A stretch of 64,000 nucleotides of DNA from Dipteronia dyeriana (taxonomy: Eukaryota; Streptophyta; Magnoliopsida; Sapindales; Sapindaceae): assembly GCA_032871835.1 (NCBI GenBank), contig CM065298.1:80520154-80584153 (forward strand), written 5' to 3'. The position numbers were made by a program, and so were the translations under genes. Shown in pieces: positions 1 to 11,866 of this stretch (the first letter of the stretch is position 1; each line of letters starts with the position of its first letter). Under the pieces are notes generated by a model that saw only the letters and a list, made by a program, of their open reading frames with translations, did not search any database and was not told where the DNA came from.

Positions 1-705
1 ATGAGACGTGTACCTTATGCATTAGCAGTAGGTAATCTCATGTATGTTATGTTATGCACGAGACCGGACATCTGCTATGCAATGGGAGTAGTCAGCAAAT
101 ACCAGTCTAACCCAGGATTGGATCATTGGGTTGCTGTCAAGACTGTTCTCAAGTATCTTCAGAGAACGAGATTTTATATGCTAGTGTATTTCAGACAGGA
201 TTTAATCCCGTAAGGATACACGGATTCTGATTTTCAGTCAGACAGATTCTAGGAAATCCACATCTAGATCAGTATTCACCCTAGGTGGTGGAGCCATTGT
301 ATGAAGAAGTATTAATCAATCTTGCATTGCTGACTCCACCATGGAAGCCGAATATGTAGTTGCTTATGAAGCTGCTAAATAGGATGTTTGGCTTTGTAAG
401 TTCTTGAGTGATCTGGAAATTATTCCAGATATGGATAAGTCCATCACACTTTATTGTGATAACAATGGTGATGTGGCTAATTCCAAAGAATCAAGAAGCC
501 ACAAAATAGGGAAGCATATAGAGAGAAAGTATCATCTCATCAGAGAGATAATGCAGAGAGGAGATGTGATCGTAACTAAGATATCCTCATAAAACAATCA
601 CTCTGATCCATTTACGAAGACCTTACCGGCTAAAGTGTTTTTGGGTCACCTAGATGGTCTAAGGTTACGAGACATGCCTCACATGCTTTAGTGCAAGTGG
701 GAGAT
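1..705 (+). pseudogene. Ty1/copia family A, 3' end of pol (RNase H), decayed
   Basis: This is the end of a copia polyprotein, running from the RT/RNase H connection (a block containing CTRPDICYA and YQSNPGLDHW, 1-210) through RNase H (LYCDNNGDVAN and HIERKYHLIREI near 440-550). RNase H degrades the RNA strand during reverse transcription. In-frame stops near 211, 250, 380 and 590 and small indels break the frame, so it cannot make an active enzyme. The same family occurs in opposite orientation at 62468-63997. The purine-rich tract at about 695-705 directly precedes the LTR and is the expected plus-strand primer site. The 5' part of the element lies outside the window. Confidence 0.9.
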
Positions 706-1739
706 TGTTGGGGTTTATGCCCTAAAGATGTAATTTGTAAATGGATTTATAAAATAAATAAAATGAAAAGTTCTATTCGTTATTGTTGTGTTGTTTATTT
801 TATAACTTGTGCATATATTTAACATCCAAGATTGCCGGATGTAATCTCGATCTGTGTATATGAGCGTCATATACAGATGGATACAGTAAGAGACGTGCAA
901 TCTAAAGAGTCCGTAGATAGCAAATAAAGCTGGGTACTTTAGTTGTGGTTAATTAGTTGCAATCCATTCCGTAATGTACTGTGATTCTATCCTGAATCAT
1001 TCATATGAGATATGGGAATGGAGGCACCTTGTATGATGTAATCATATAGGACTAGGTCATGATCTATATGAATTTCTCACCAAGATCCAATTACCAATAA
1101 GATTCATAAATATCAACTAATTATGGCTATATGTGGGTGATCTTAATCATGAGTGTCTTATGACTCTTTCAGGTTAGATCATGGCCTTTGATATACCGTG
1201 GGTGAGGTCATATGCATTTCCTTATCGATATACTCCGTATGTTGGGATTGTGTTTGGCTTGTGGCTAGGAAGGTTTGTACACAATAGTGGAATCCACTCA
1301 TTCTTGTGAGAAGTAGATGGTAATTCCCTTAAGGGTTGATTCGGGGCGTGGACCATATGAGCGCTCTTCTAATTCTGTAAGGAATTGGGATTTATTGTCC
1401 ATTAGAGAATCAATGGTACTTAAAGGATATATGTAATTAGAGGGGTATAACGGACATTATGACCCAGCTCTAGTTATGAACTACTGTGGAGGTTCACATC
1501 ATGTGTAATAACTATATCGATGGACACCGAGTTGTATCGGTTTATGTAAAAGCGTCTGCAGTTGAAAGAATATAACTTCGGGTTTTTCGTGGAATAACAC
1601 CGGAGTTAATAATCAAGGAATATTAATTAAAGAGTTTAATTAATGATTCCGAGGATTATTGAAGCTTAAAATATTGTGGGTCCATTAGGTCTCCTTGTTA
1701 GCCCGACCGATTTAGATAACAAAGGTCACGGTTAATTAA
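706..1739 (+). repeat. Copia family A 3' LTR, first part (split by a MULE)
   Basis: The LTR starts with TGTTGGGGTTTATGCCC right after the polypurine tract. The same start is found inverted at 62487 and, diverged, at 11545. The LTR is interrupted at 1739/1740 by the MULE and resumes at 9782. The last nine bases, GTTAATTAA (1731-1739), are the left copy of the MULE target duplication. Joined together, the two parts give an LTR of about 2.07 kb. Confidence 0.85.
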
Positions 1740-1793
1740 GGGATTTTAGTAAAAATACCCCATCTGAGGGCTTCTATTGCAAATATACCCTAT
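1740..1793 (+). repeat. Left terminal inverted repeat of the MULE
   Basis: This 54-bp repeat matches the reverse complement of 9719-9772 with about two mismatches. Weaker similarity continues inward through runs such as AAATACCC. It is the expected transposase binding and cleavage end. Confidence 0.9.
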
Positions 1794-3156
1794 AAAATAG
1801 AATTATAGCAAACATGCCCCTGAAAGATGAAATTACCCTTAATGAGAAATACCCTCAATTCATCCATGATTTTCCAATTGCCCTAACCTTCCATACCAGG
1901 CATCCCGATTGACTCGATACCCCCAATTCCTCCATCATCTCCGTGAAGCTGCTCTTCACCAGTAATCCGGCTCATTGACGTCGACATTCACGAATCGAGG
2001 AACCGTGGCATGGGCATCTGGCGGCTTCATTCATCATCCATCACCGTCCCGCTGCTTCGATCGTCACCCTCACCATCTCTCTGTCGTCGTTAATCCGGCT
2101 CATCGACGCGGCCTTCACGAAACAAGAAGGCATGGGCATCCTGCCACTTCGTTCATCATCCGTCACCATCCCGCAGGTCGTCACTCGTCGTCGCCACTTG
2201 CTAAATCGAAGCGCAAAGCTCGTTCTGCAATTGAATCTCCAGTCATCGTCGCCACTTGCAGGTCTTCACTCGTCGTCGTCGCCATTCACCACTCGTTGTC
2301 GGTCAACCGAAGAAGCTTAAAGCTTTCTCAGTTGAGACTTAAACCCAAGTACCCAACAAATCAGTTGAAATTTCAAGGTAAATTACTCGAGCTAACAGTT
2401 GAAATCAGTTGAAATCAGTTGTTTTCCAATTGACTTCATTTTGTTTTCTGATTGATTGTCGTTGAACCTGATTTGCAAAATGTTGTGGTTTTTTGTTTCT
2501 CTACTGTCACGCCATTTGTTCAACTGGGTTTGCAAGATTGATTAATTGTTCAATTCGATTTGATTGATTGCAATTGTTGTAGATTGATTATTTCTTTGTA
2601 GCTTTTTGTTTGAATAGCTCCAATCAAAGAAAACTCAATTATGCTAGTTAAATTTTCTTTAACATTGTAGGATGAATGGTGACTATTTCTGGAAGGAGGA
2701 ATTTCGTCATTGTGTTAGATTAGTTGTGGATGCTGAGTATATGAGTATCTGAGATATGCATATTGTTTTATTTCCTGTAAAGTGATTTTAAGAGCTAATG
2801 TTGACTCTTTACGTGGGTTCTTGATAATTATCAAGTGAGTTGATTATATAATATCATTGATTATAATTAGTGCGTAATTAAATGTTTAGTGTTTGTGTGT
2901 GTGTTTGATTTGTATGTGTGTTTGAGTGTTTGTGTGTGTGTTTGATTTATGAAAGCTGATCGTATTTTGTGATTTGCGATCAGTTAGATATCGTCATAAG
3001 TGTTTTTCTTCCACGTTAAGCGGCATGGGTCGAAAGAAACTACGTGAATCACTCAAAATTAAGGAACATGATCGATTTCCATCTCGAGTTAGTGGATAAT
3101 GCAATTGGGAGAGTATTAGACTTATTAAAGCAATTCTTTCACATAAACAACTGGAT
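1794..3156. other. MULE left subterminal region and putative 5' region of the ULP-like gene
   Basis: No protein family is recognised here. An open frame at 1975-2412 encodes a His/Ser/Arg-rich product with internally repeated segments (CATCGTCGCC-like runs around 2140-2290). It looks like low-complexity sequence rather than a conserved gene. GT-rich runs (GTGTTTGTGTGTG) lie at about 2890-2945. The region may supply the promoter and leader of the protease gene that starts at about 3157. Confidence 0.4.
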
Positions 3157-6128
3157 ATGTTTAGAGTGACATGTTTAGGTTATTTTTTGGGTGTGAGTGA
3201 TATGGTATTGTCTTTGTCGTTTTGTCACCATATTTTGCTTTGGGAGTGTCATGTTAGGGATGTCGATGACACGACATCGACTTTGTGGTTCTATGTTGGA
3301 AATGAGGTGATAAGGTTTAGCGCGGTGGAGTTTTGTTTGGTTACTGGGCTTACCTTTGGAGATTCATGTGAATCACCATCGTACATCACCAAACATATGG
3401 ATAAAAGGATCCTCCGATCCTACTTTCGAGATGGTAAAGTTAATGTAAAAATGTTTGTTAATTGGTTTGGGAATCTTGGTCCTGATAATAATGTTAGTGA
3501 CGATGATATGGTGAAGTTGGCTTTAGTACTTTTTTGGAGATGACTTTGGTTGGCAAGGACGATAGGAATGCCATTATGTATTGGGCGCTACAGTTAGTGG
3601 ATGACTTAGATGCGTTTAATAGTTTTCCATGGGGAACATTCTTATACGGTAGGACATTTGACTCTCTTTCTATTTATGTTGTTGGTCGTGATGACAAGTA
3701 CAAGGAGCGTCTTGAGTCTCCAGCAAAGCGGAAAGCTGAGAAGTACAATGTTTATGGGTTTGTCACAGCTTTCCAGGTGATGTGTGATATTTTGTAATTT
3801 ATTTAATGCCATCATGCATGTGGTTGTGAAGCTACTATGAACTCATTTATTTCATTTTCAGGTATGGGCAATCGAAGCAATACCCAAATGGGCTATGCTT
3901 AGGTATGCATCAAGGGTAAATAATGTCACTCCTAGAATTTTGAATTGGAAATGCACAAGGATTCTCAGTTATGTAGAGTTATATGATAACATTTTCAAGT
4001 ATAGAAATGTAAGAATACCTTAGTGTTGTTCACGTTTAAATAAATTTATTTATGTTTGATTATAATTCTCATATATGTATATATATATATACTGCAGCTC
4101 ACTATCTTCAAATATCTAGTCCCCTCCGATGAAGAAATTAGGAAACCCTATTGGGCGAGTATCGATCAAAGCCAATTTCCAATTGATCCAATGATTGTAT
4201 CACCAGAGAAGTTTGATTGTGGTGTTAATGATGATGATTTTGAGATTGATGTTCAGAAGGATATTGACAATGTTGAGGGGGGTGCTGAAAAAAATATGAT
4301 GATTGTAAGGATGATATACAACATTCAAATGTTGGTAATGAGATGAAAAAAGAAGTTAATCCTACATCATTTAAAAAAGACCAAGGAGAAAGTAAGAAAG
4401 GATGGAAGAGATTGAAAGAGATGGATATACGATTGAAGAAGATGCAAACACAACAAGATGAATATTGGCAGAAAGTACGTGACAAGGTGACTTCTATGAA
4501 GAACGAGATGCGTACAGGATTTCTTCGTTTATCCGAGCTTATAAATTGTGATTAAACAATTTGTCTTAATTATTATTACTATTATTTAACAATTTTTTAT
4601 GAAATTCATTGCAGACAGGTCATAATGTGGATACTGATGTAATCAACTTGAGCCAAGATAACAACATACATTTTGAGCCATCTACATTTCACCGTGTTTT
4701 TCCGTCTCCTGAAATGACCAAAGGTAATTCTGAACCAAGCGACGATGTGAAGCAACTATCAAGGCCACCCAAGATTACCATCAAAGTAACTAGAGATCGA
4801 AAGCGGTCGGCCTATACCGTTAGCCCGTACATTGATCCTACAGCTAAGCGGCCTAGAAAACCCAAAATGCCAGAATTCGGAAAAAGATAGCCCGTTAGAT
4901 GAGGATGTTTTACGTTCAATGAACTCATGGATCAACGACAACAATATGAACACTAGGTATGTGTTATTATGCTACTATGAACTCATTGATCAAAGCTAGA
5001 AAAGTCATTTGAATTTCATGTTTATGTTGTTGAAACTTCATAGTATGCACACCGGTGTATTCGAAGCAAATCCTCATTGGTTTCAAATACTGCTATCGGA
5101 AATTGGATGGTTAGATGGAGATGTAAGTTATATACTTTAATTCATGTTTTATATCGTAAGGATCAACCATTTTGGTTACACACTTTTTTTTGACAGCATA
5201 TGGAGACATATTGTCATCTCATGTGGCGGCGTGCATTTTTCTTTCCTCAGTTATACAGCCACAACATTGTGTTACTAGATTACACATTCATGGTAATTGT
5301 ATCTACTTATATCATAATTTATATGAAATATAATCACTAATTCTAACCATAATTTATAAGTGTTGCAGACTAGAATTCAAGGTAGGTGGTCACTACTTGT
5401 GAAAAATAAAACACAGTTCAAGCATGAAACCTACAAATGGATAGTGAAATGACAGATTATGTGATCGGCAAGAAACCGTTTGAAGCGTGGGAACATTGGC
5501 GGAAAGTCAATCTTGTATGTAAATTTAGGCATGTTATACGAATCTAATATTATTCTACTACAAAGACTTACTTTATATAATGTTGATTTGATGCCATGTG
5601 CAGATTTTGTTTCCAGCCAACGTGAACAGAAATCATTGGATTGCAATTGCTGTCGACTTGAAAAAACGGGTCATTACAATCTATGATTCTTTACTAGAAA
5701 TCAATAGTGTATTGGAGATTACAAAGTGGATATCTTGCCTTAGAAAGATGTTGCCTTCTTTGTTGGTTCACACAATGCCGGATATCTATAATGATGCTTT
5801 GCCATTTGCTGTACAAAGACCCGAGCAAGACATTCCAAATCAAGGGAATGGGTATACCTCCAACTTTTGTCATCTAATACTATATTAAATAGTTTGATTG
5901 TCACTTACATTGGATATATTTATTTGTTTTGTATAAAATAGGTCGGACTGTGGGATATTTGCTCTCAAATTCTTTGAGTACTTGTGGGCTAGGAAACCAT
6001 TCTACTTTGAAGCAAAAGATGGACCAGCCTTTAGAGTTAAAATTGCAACTGAAATTTTTAAAATTTCTAAACAAGTACTTTGTAATAATATAGTTGAAGG
6101 TAGCTTAGTTGAAAAGGATTGTAATTAA
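3157..6128 (+). pseudogene. ULP1-like (C48) cysteine protease gene with DUF1985 domain, MULE cargo, damaged
   Basis: The product would be a SUMO-protease-like cysteine peptidase of the transposon-borne ULP family. The N-terminal part (3157-3775) is a DUF1985 domain with motifs such as FYVGNEVIRFSAVEFCLVTG. A basic segment at 4690-4888 has PPKITIKVTRDRKRS. The C-terminal protease lies in exons at about 5604-5851 and 5942-6128. The catalytic histidine is in NRNHWIAIAVDL, the aspartate in IYDSL and the cysteine in SDCGIFALKFFEYLW. The join 5851/5942 keeps frame and rebuilds the GSDCG motif. More exon-like blocks lie at 5043-5123 and 5199-5291. The frame slips at a T run (3530-3535), and the stretch before 5604 has stops I could not splice around. 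I infer a recently inactivated gene. Confidence 0.8.
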
Positions 6129-6613
6129 CAGATTGTTTGTTTAATTACTGAGAATTCTGTTTGTATTTGTCGTGGTAGTAAATGTGTGTGAACTGAAATG
6201 TTAGGAGTTGAGAAGTGTTGTGGATATTGGAAGTGTCTTGTTTGCAGGTTTGCAGGTACAGAAAATGACATGGCTTTATTGAAAATACAAAGGAGACTCT
6301 GTCAAATTTTAGTAAATATGCACAAAATAATACTGCACAAAATAATAACCAAATTCTGAACTCACCAAAATCACTCAAATCACTCAAATCATACAAAGAG
6401 AAAAATAATAATCATTACTCAAATCACTCAAATCATCTCACTAGTACTCAAATCATTTAGTAAATCAACAACTCACTACACAAACTAACTGTACTTGATA
6501 CAATAAGAAAAATAATAAGCAAGTCATCATATCACTATACGAAATCATAAAAGAAAAAAAATGACCAAATCATCAACTCACTACACCAACACCACTCGCA
6601 CCAAATAGTAACA
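6129..6613. other. MULE spacer between the convergent protease and transposase genes
   Basis: This is A-rich sequence with degenerate repeats of CACTCAAATCA at about 6365-6440. It lies between the 3' ends of two convergent genes, so it probably holds both polyadenylation regions. No other feature is seen. Confidence 0.5.
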
Positions 6614-8846
6614 TTAAACATTGTGTGATCCGCTTCCCTCACCAACACCACTCATACTTGTTAATGGTCTAGACGATCTCGAGTATGTGCATGAATAACT
6701 GTTGTGACCATTACGATGACAAGTTGTACATCTTGATTGACTTACTCCCTCACCAAATGACAGAATACGGTTCTTTTTAGGTCTTCCTGGAAGGCGTCGG
6801 TCGACGGGTGGGAGAACAACTATTGATGCAATATCTTCTGGAACCAACCATTCAGGAGGGTGTCCAACTGGATGAATTTCCCTACTATATGTTGCAGCAA
6901 GAAATGAACTAAAGTAATAAGATGAACAATAATCTATATATGAAAATCGTCGGACCCTAATGCAAGCCAATGCATGTTCACATGGAAGTCCGTCCATGTC
7001 AAATTCTCTACAAGTACATGTTTTTGATGTCAAATCAACAATTCCATCCAAATCTCTATCCTTAACAAGAAATGAGTAATATGAGATCGGGTAAACCGTT
7101 AGATAACTTGCATTTTCGTCCTTCACACATATGCTTACATATGATTTGGTTGTCAATGTAGACTTAAGTTTACCTGCAGATGTCCGACGATCATAGAACC
7201 ACCGTTGGAGAACCCCTCTGATGCAGTCAATAACTCCGGTAATAGGCAATTCCCGACAAACTTTAATTGCATTATTCATGGCCTCTGCAATGTTGGATGA
7301 CGTTAGGTTGTACCTTTTCCTTGGAATGTATGCTTATGCCCACCGTTCAAATCCGACATCCGTGATATACATAGCTACTTCAGAATTTATATTTGCCAAT
7401 TGCTCCATACATCGTGTGAATTGATTTACCCGATAAACTTTAACTGCCTTTCTGAATATGTCTTTTAGTATCTTATTCTTCCCATAGCGTCCAAGCATAT
7501 TCCGTTCTAGATGTACCGCACATGTGCCATGGAATGATTTTGGAAACACTTTTTCCACACCGGTGATAATACTATTTTTCCTATCAGAAACAATAACCAA
7601 ATCATCAACTTCGCCAACGGCACGATGCAACCTAGTTAGAAACCATTCCCAAGCTTCATTTGTCTCTGAATCACCAACACCAAAAGCTAGAGAAAATATT
7701 TGGTCATTTCCATCCATACACACTGCCACAAATAAAACCCCTGCATGAGGGCCTTTCAAAAATGTTGCGTCAATAGCAATTACAAGTTTAATCGAAGACA
7801 GAAATCAGTCTATGCAGGCTTTGAGGCAAAAAAACATATACATGAACCTATTAGTCAAATTTGTGTGGAGGTCTGTAATAGTTCCAGAATTAGTTTGCTC
7901 CAACATGTACAAATATGATGGCAAAATTCGATATGACTCAACCGGTGTTCCTTGAACATCATCTAAGGCAATATGTTTGGATCGGTATGCTTTGTGGTAG
8001 TTATATGAGATGCCAAACTCTTTTTGTATGTCTTGTATAATTTCCTTAGGCTTGTATAAACGATGATCACGAAATTTCTCCTTTATGTGTTCCCCTATAA
8101 CCCGTGCACTTGCTTGTCTCTGATGCGGAAATCGTGCTTCGTTGGAACATGTGTACTCATGGTCAAATCTTCTAATTTGAAAATAATATGAATTAGCAAC
8201 CTTAACTGCACGCAATCGCCATTTGCATTCCTCAACAATGCACCGAACTTGATAACGTGTTGGGTCTAACTTCATCACCTTAATCTGGAACCGGTTGGCA
8301 AAGGCATACCTACCTAATTGTGATTGCAATTGCTGCTTACTTTCAAACAATTCAGCCACTGCAATACACATATCAACAGGTCTAGGAGCAACTTCACCAA
8401 AATTAATAGAATATGATGCAGATGGAGGTGGAACAAGCCTCTGGATATGGGTAAATTGATCATCAGAGCAAAAAGAAACTTGATCAGAAATAGAGTCAAA
8501 CTGTGGTTCTGATACCTCATGCACAGAAACATTTTCAATTTCTGTGGTATCATGGAAACCAAAATGACGATGAGGGGAATTACCGTTGTTGGCAGTTTCT
8601 GTAAATGAAGCAGAATTTTCATCCAGAATCATCCAAATGGGCATTTGTGTTAGGCATATCCGTGGTGTGCTGGAAATCATATTCAGTTGCATCGTGTGGG
8701 GGGTGAGGTGATTCTGGATGAAAATTCTGCTTCGCTTCTGGATGGTCATCATTGATTTGCTCAACACTTATACAAACTAGAGGGTCAACGTGCTCTCGGC
8801 GTAGTAACAATGCAACATCATCATCATCGATAATCTCAATACGCAA
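6614..8846 (-). pseudogene. MuDR/FAR1-type MULE transposase, interrupted by two stops and a frameshift
   Basis: This is the transposase that would cut and paste the MULE. From 8767 down to 6614 there is one reading frame of about 718 codons broken only by TGA at 7805-7807 and TAA at 7334-7336. The N-terminal part from 8846 is joined through a one-base shift near 8620. Domains in order: an acidic N-terminus; a MuDR DNA-binding domain (RCIVEECKWRLRA and FDHEYTC, about 8150-8260); the MULE catalytic domain (VCMDGNDQIFSLAFGV and IVSDRKNSI with aspartates, about 7560-7720); a SWIM zinc finger (CTCREFDMDGLPCEHALACI, about 6950-7020); and a C-terminal CCHC knuckle (CTTCHRNGHNSYSC, about 6690-6740). 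All domains are recognisable, so decay is recent or mild. Confidence 0.9.
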
Positions 8847-9206
8847 ACTAGGACGAATGGTTATGCAACAGTCGTAAGAGTAACCCGATAATGATTTCTA
8901 TCAATTCCTATCACGCGGTACACCATATCTAATAGTGTATCATAATTTGCATTCCTTGGAAAATCAAATGCCCGTCATCTCTGACCGTCGTACCAATATA
9001 CACCGTGACCACTTTTCCATTCTCTCCCCCCCCCCCCAATTCAAAACCAATTGCACATTTGTCATCTTTAATCCTGGAAACATCAATTAAAATAAACTTT
9101 ATTACATCAAATATAAGGATTGTAAATTATTATTTAAAAAAAAACATTCTTCTTCGGGTCAATGGTGACCCGATCGAGTCAGTTGTGACATGATCGGGTC
9201 ACTCCT
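8847..9206. other. MULE right internal region upstream of the transposase
   Basis: This is the sequence upstream of the transposase start, so it probably includes its promoter. A run of ten C residues lies near 9029-9038 and A-rich sequence follows. No coding feature is supported. Short fragments of the palindromic motif described next begin at about 9150. Confidence 0.4.
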
Positions 9207-9467
9207 GACCCGAAGACCAATTTTAATGGCTTCGGGTTAGGGGCAACCCGAAGCCATTACAATTGGTCTTCGGGTCAATGGTGACCCGATCGGGTCACTC
9301 CTGACCCGAAGACCAATTTTATGGCTTCAGGTTGCCCCCTACCCGAAGCCATAAAATTGGTCTTCGGGTCAGGAGTGACCCGATCGGGTCACCATTGACC
9401 CGAAGACCAATTGTAATGGCTTTCGGGTTGCCCCTAACCCGAAGCCATTAAAATTGGTCTTCGGGTC
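9207..9467. repeat. Large palindrome of CTTCGGGT-type motifs in the MULE subterminal region
   Basis: Arms of about 125 bp (9207-9332 and 9341-9467) are near-perfect reverse complements. Each arm is itself built from smaller inverted units such as GACCCGAAGACCAATT and GGCTTCGGGTTAGGGGCAA. The whole block can fold into a multi-branched hairpin. It lies between the transposase start and the right end of the MULE. It may be a regulatory or transposase-binding array, but no function can be read from the sequence. Confidence 0.85.
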
Positions 9468-9718
9468 ACTATTGACCTGAAGACCAATTTCATGAAACCC
9501 AAAAATAAAACTCACCTTATCAACACTATAATGCCTCAAAATGAATAGTTTTTTTCAAGAGCTCAATCTAAACAATATAAACAATGTTTAGTTTACTTCT
9601 TTTCTTTTCTTTTTTATTATTGGTTGGTTAAATGTAATAATTATAATAAATATGGTGTTTATAATTTAAGTTGGGGTATTTTTGGAAGTTTGGGGCATTT
9701 TTGCAACTTTTTGCCTAC

Positions 9719-9772
9719 ATAGGGTATATTTGCAATAGAGGCCCTCAGATGGGGCATTTTTACTAAAATCCC
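9719..9772 (-). repeat. Right terminal inverted repeat of the MULE
   Basis: This is the inverted partner of 1740-1793, ending in ACTAAAATCCC at 9772. The right target duplication GTTAATTAA follows at 9773-9781. Confidence 0.9.
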
Positions 9773-9781
9773 GTTAATTAA

Positions 9782-10812
9782 TTGAAATTAATTGGATTGC
9801 CCAATTAATTGGAATTAATTGGATTGCCCAATTAATTGGAATTAATTGGATTGTCCAATTAATTGTATTACGAAAGTGACACGTATTTATTCAGGAATTA
9901 ATTGAATAATGAGATTATTTAATTAATGAATGTTAATAGTTAAGTTATTTAAATAATTAGATTATTTAATTATATTGATAATTATGAATTATTAATTAAC
10001 TATTAATTGGAGGGTGCTAGTTGATATTTTGATTTAAGTGAAGATAAAATAATAGGATTATTTTATTTTTACTAAATCATTTATCTAAGTATTTGAATTT
10101 AAGTTTAAATTTAAAATACTTATTATCACTTTTAATATATTAGATATATTTGAAAAGAATAATTAAAATATATATATCAACTATTAATACAAAAGTTTGC
10201 ATAAGATGCAAATTGATGTGTGTATATGAAATAAAAAGTCAAAAAAGAGTTTTGATATATATATATATCAAAATTAAAAACAAGTTGGTGCGTGAAACAA
10301 GTAGAAAGAAAAAAAGATATATTTATATCAAAAAAGCAAGTTGGTGCGTAAAACAAGACGAAAAAAAAACTCTATATATATATATATATATCTTGTTTCA
10401 TGCTTTGTGTGTTTTTGAAACACATAGAAGAAAGAATTTTTTCAATTTTCTCTACATCCTCCATTCAAGTTTCTAAGACTGTGACTCACCCACATGCAGT
10501 TACCAGTCCCGAGAGATAGCGAGAAAGATCGAGTGGTTCAGATAAGAGCACATCGTAATGTGAAGGAGTCTCCAAATGTATATAAGATTGGTTCAGACAG
10601 AAGCATATCGTAAAGTGAAAGAGCCTCCAAACATTGGTAAGATTTTCTTCTTCTGATTATATCGATTTCAATTTCCTGTGTATACATATTGTATGTATGA
10701 GTTCCAAAAATAATTACGATCCCAAGTTCATTGGTCCCATATACAGATTATGATCTGTATAAAAATTTTAAAACTCATTTCCGCTGCGTTACCGGTGAAC
10801 GGGGTTCCAACA
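9782..10812 (+). repeat. Copia family A 3' LTR, second part
   Basis: This continues the LTR broken at 1739. It is AT-rich, with repeats of CCAATTAATTGGAATTAATT at about 9785-9865 and an AT microsatellite at 10370-10390. It ends with a region that resembles R/U5 of other copia LTRs and the terminal GGGGTTCCAACA (10801-10812). The next five bases, CGTTA, would be the target duplication, but the left copy is outside the window. Confidence 0.75.
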
Positions 10813-11545
10813 CGTTATACCCCTCTGATTATATCTTTTCCATTAATTACCATTGATTCTCTAATGAACAATAAATCCTAACTTCCTTTACGGAAGTAGG
10901 AGAACGCTTATATTGTTCAAGCTCCGAATCAATCCTTAAGAGAATTACTATTTACTTATCGTAAGAAAGAGTGGATTCCATTATTGTATACTTTCTAGCC
11001 ACAGGCCAAACCGCGATTCCAACATACGAAGTTATTGACCGAGAATGCAACCCTGATCTCACCCATGATCTAACCTGAATGAGTCGACAAGACACTTAGG
11101 ATTTAGATCACCAATATATAGTCATCATTTGTTGATATATATAAATCTCATCTTGTAACGGATCTTGGTAAGAGATTCATATAGATCATGGTCCAGTCCT
11201 ATATAATCACATTATATAATGTGCCTCCATTCTCATATCACCATATGAATAGTCTAGGTTAAGACCACCGTACATTACGGAATGGACCACAACTATAGAT
11301 TAACCTCAAACAAAGTACCCATCTCTATTTGCTATCTACGGACTCTTGAGATTGCTCATCTCAAACTGAATTTCTCTGTATATGACACTCATATATTCAG
11401 TTAGACATTACATCTAATAATCTTAGATGTTAAGTATACATGATATAAATGTATGAGACAAATTAATAGAATGAATAAATCACTTCTTTTATTAATGTTT
11501 CATTCACATTTATAAATTACAAGCTTTAGGGTATAAATCCTAACA
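10813..11545 (-). repeat. Copia family A LTR fragment, opposite strand
   Basis: Read on the minus strand this starts at 11545 with TGTTAGGATTTATACCC and follows the first 750 bases of the family A LTR (706-1455), including shared blocks for AGAGAATCAATGG and AGGGGTATAACG. It stops exactly where the plus-strand LTR ends, so the plus-strand element was probably inserted into this older LTR. No polypurine tract abuts it at 11546, so it is a 5' or solo LTR. Confidence 0.8.
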
Positions 11546-11866
11546 CTATATATAATTAAAATAATTGTTTTACCCTTAAGATAGTCACAAATTATAATTA
11601 AAATATTTTAAATAAATCAAAAATCAAAATAAAATAAAAATCAACACACCAAACACAAACACCCATGATCCACTTGAAACCCATAAAAAAAACAAAAATC
11701 AACACACAAAAAAAAAATCCCTCAATACCCAATACAAACACTCATCACTCACTAGAAACGCAATAAAAAAATAAAAAATAAATAAAAACACACATAAACA
11801 CAAATGATTCACCACAAACCTGACAAAAAAATAAAATAAAAAACACAACCCCCTCAAACCGATCTA
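11546..11866. other. A-rich low-complexity spacer
   Basis: This is A/C-rich sequence with loosely repeated phrases such as ACACCAAACACAAACACCCATGA. No gene, RNA or element end is seen. Confidence 0.5.

Larger units (their letters stand above)
1740..9772. mobile_element. Mutator-like element carrying a ULP1-like protease gene (Kaonashi-type MULE)
   Basis: The element is 8,033 bp. Its ends are 54-bp inverted repeats (1740-1793 and 9719-9772) that differ at about two positions and begin GGGATTTTAG. It is flanked by identical 9-bp duplications, GTTAATTAA, at 1731-1739 and 9773-9781, the length typical of MULEs. Inside are a minus-strand MuDR-type transposase and a plus-strand DUF1985 plus C48 (ULP1) protease gene. 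MULEs that carry ULP-like genes are known in plants as Kaonashi elements; assignment to that group is by gene content only. Both genes are damaged, so this copy is not autonomous, but its ends are intact and could respond to a transposase made elsewhere. Confidence 0.92.

Noticed and set aside
1975..2412. 145-codon frame near the left MULE end
   Set aside because: Low-complexity His/Ser/Arg product with internal repeats and no recognised domain. It is treated as leader or spacer.
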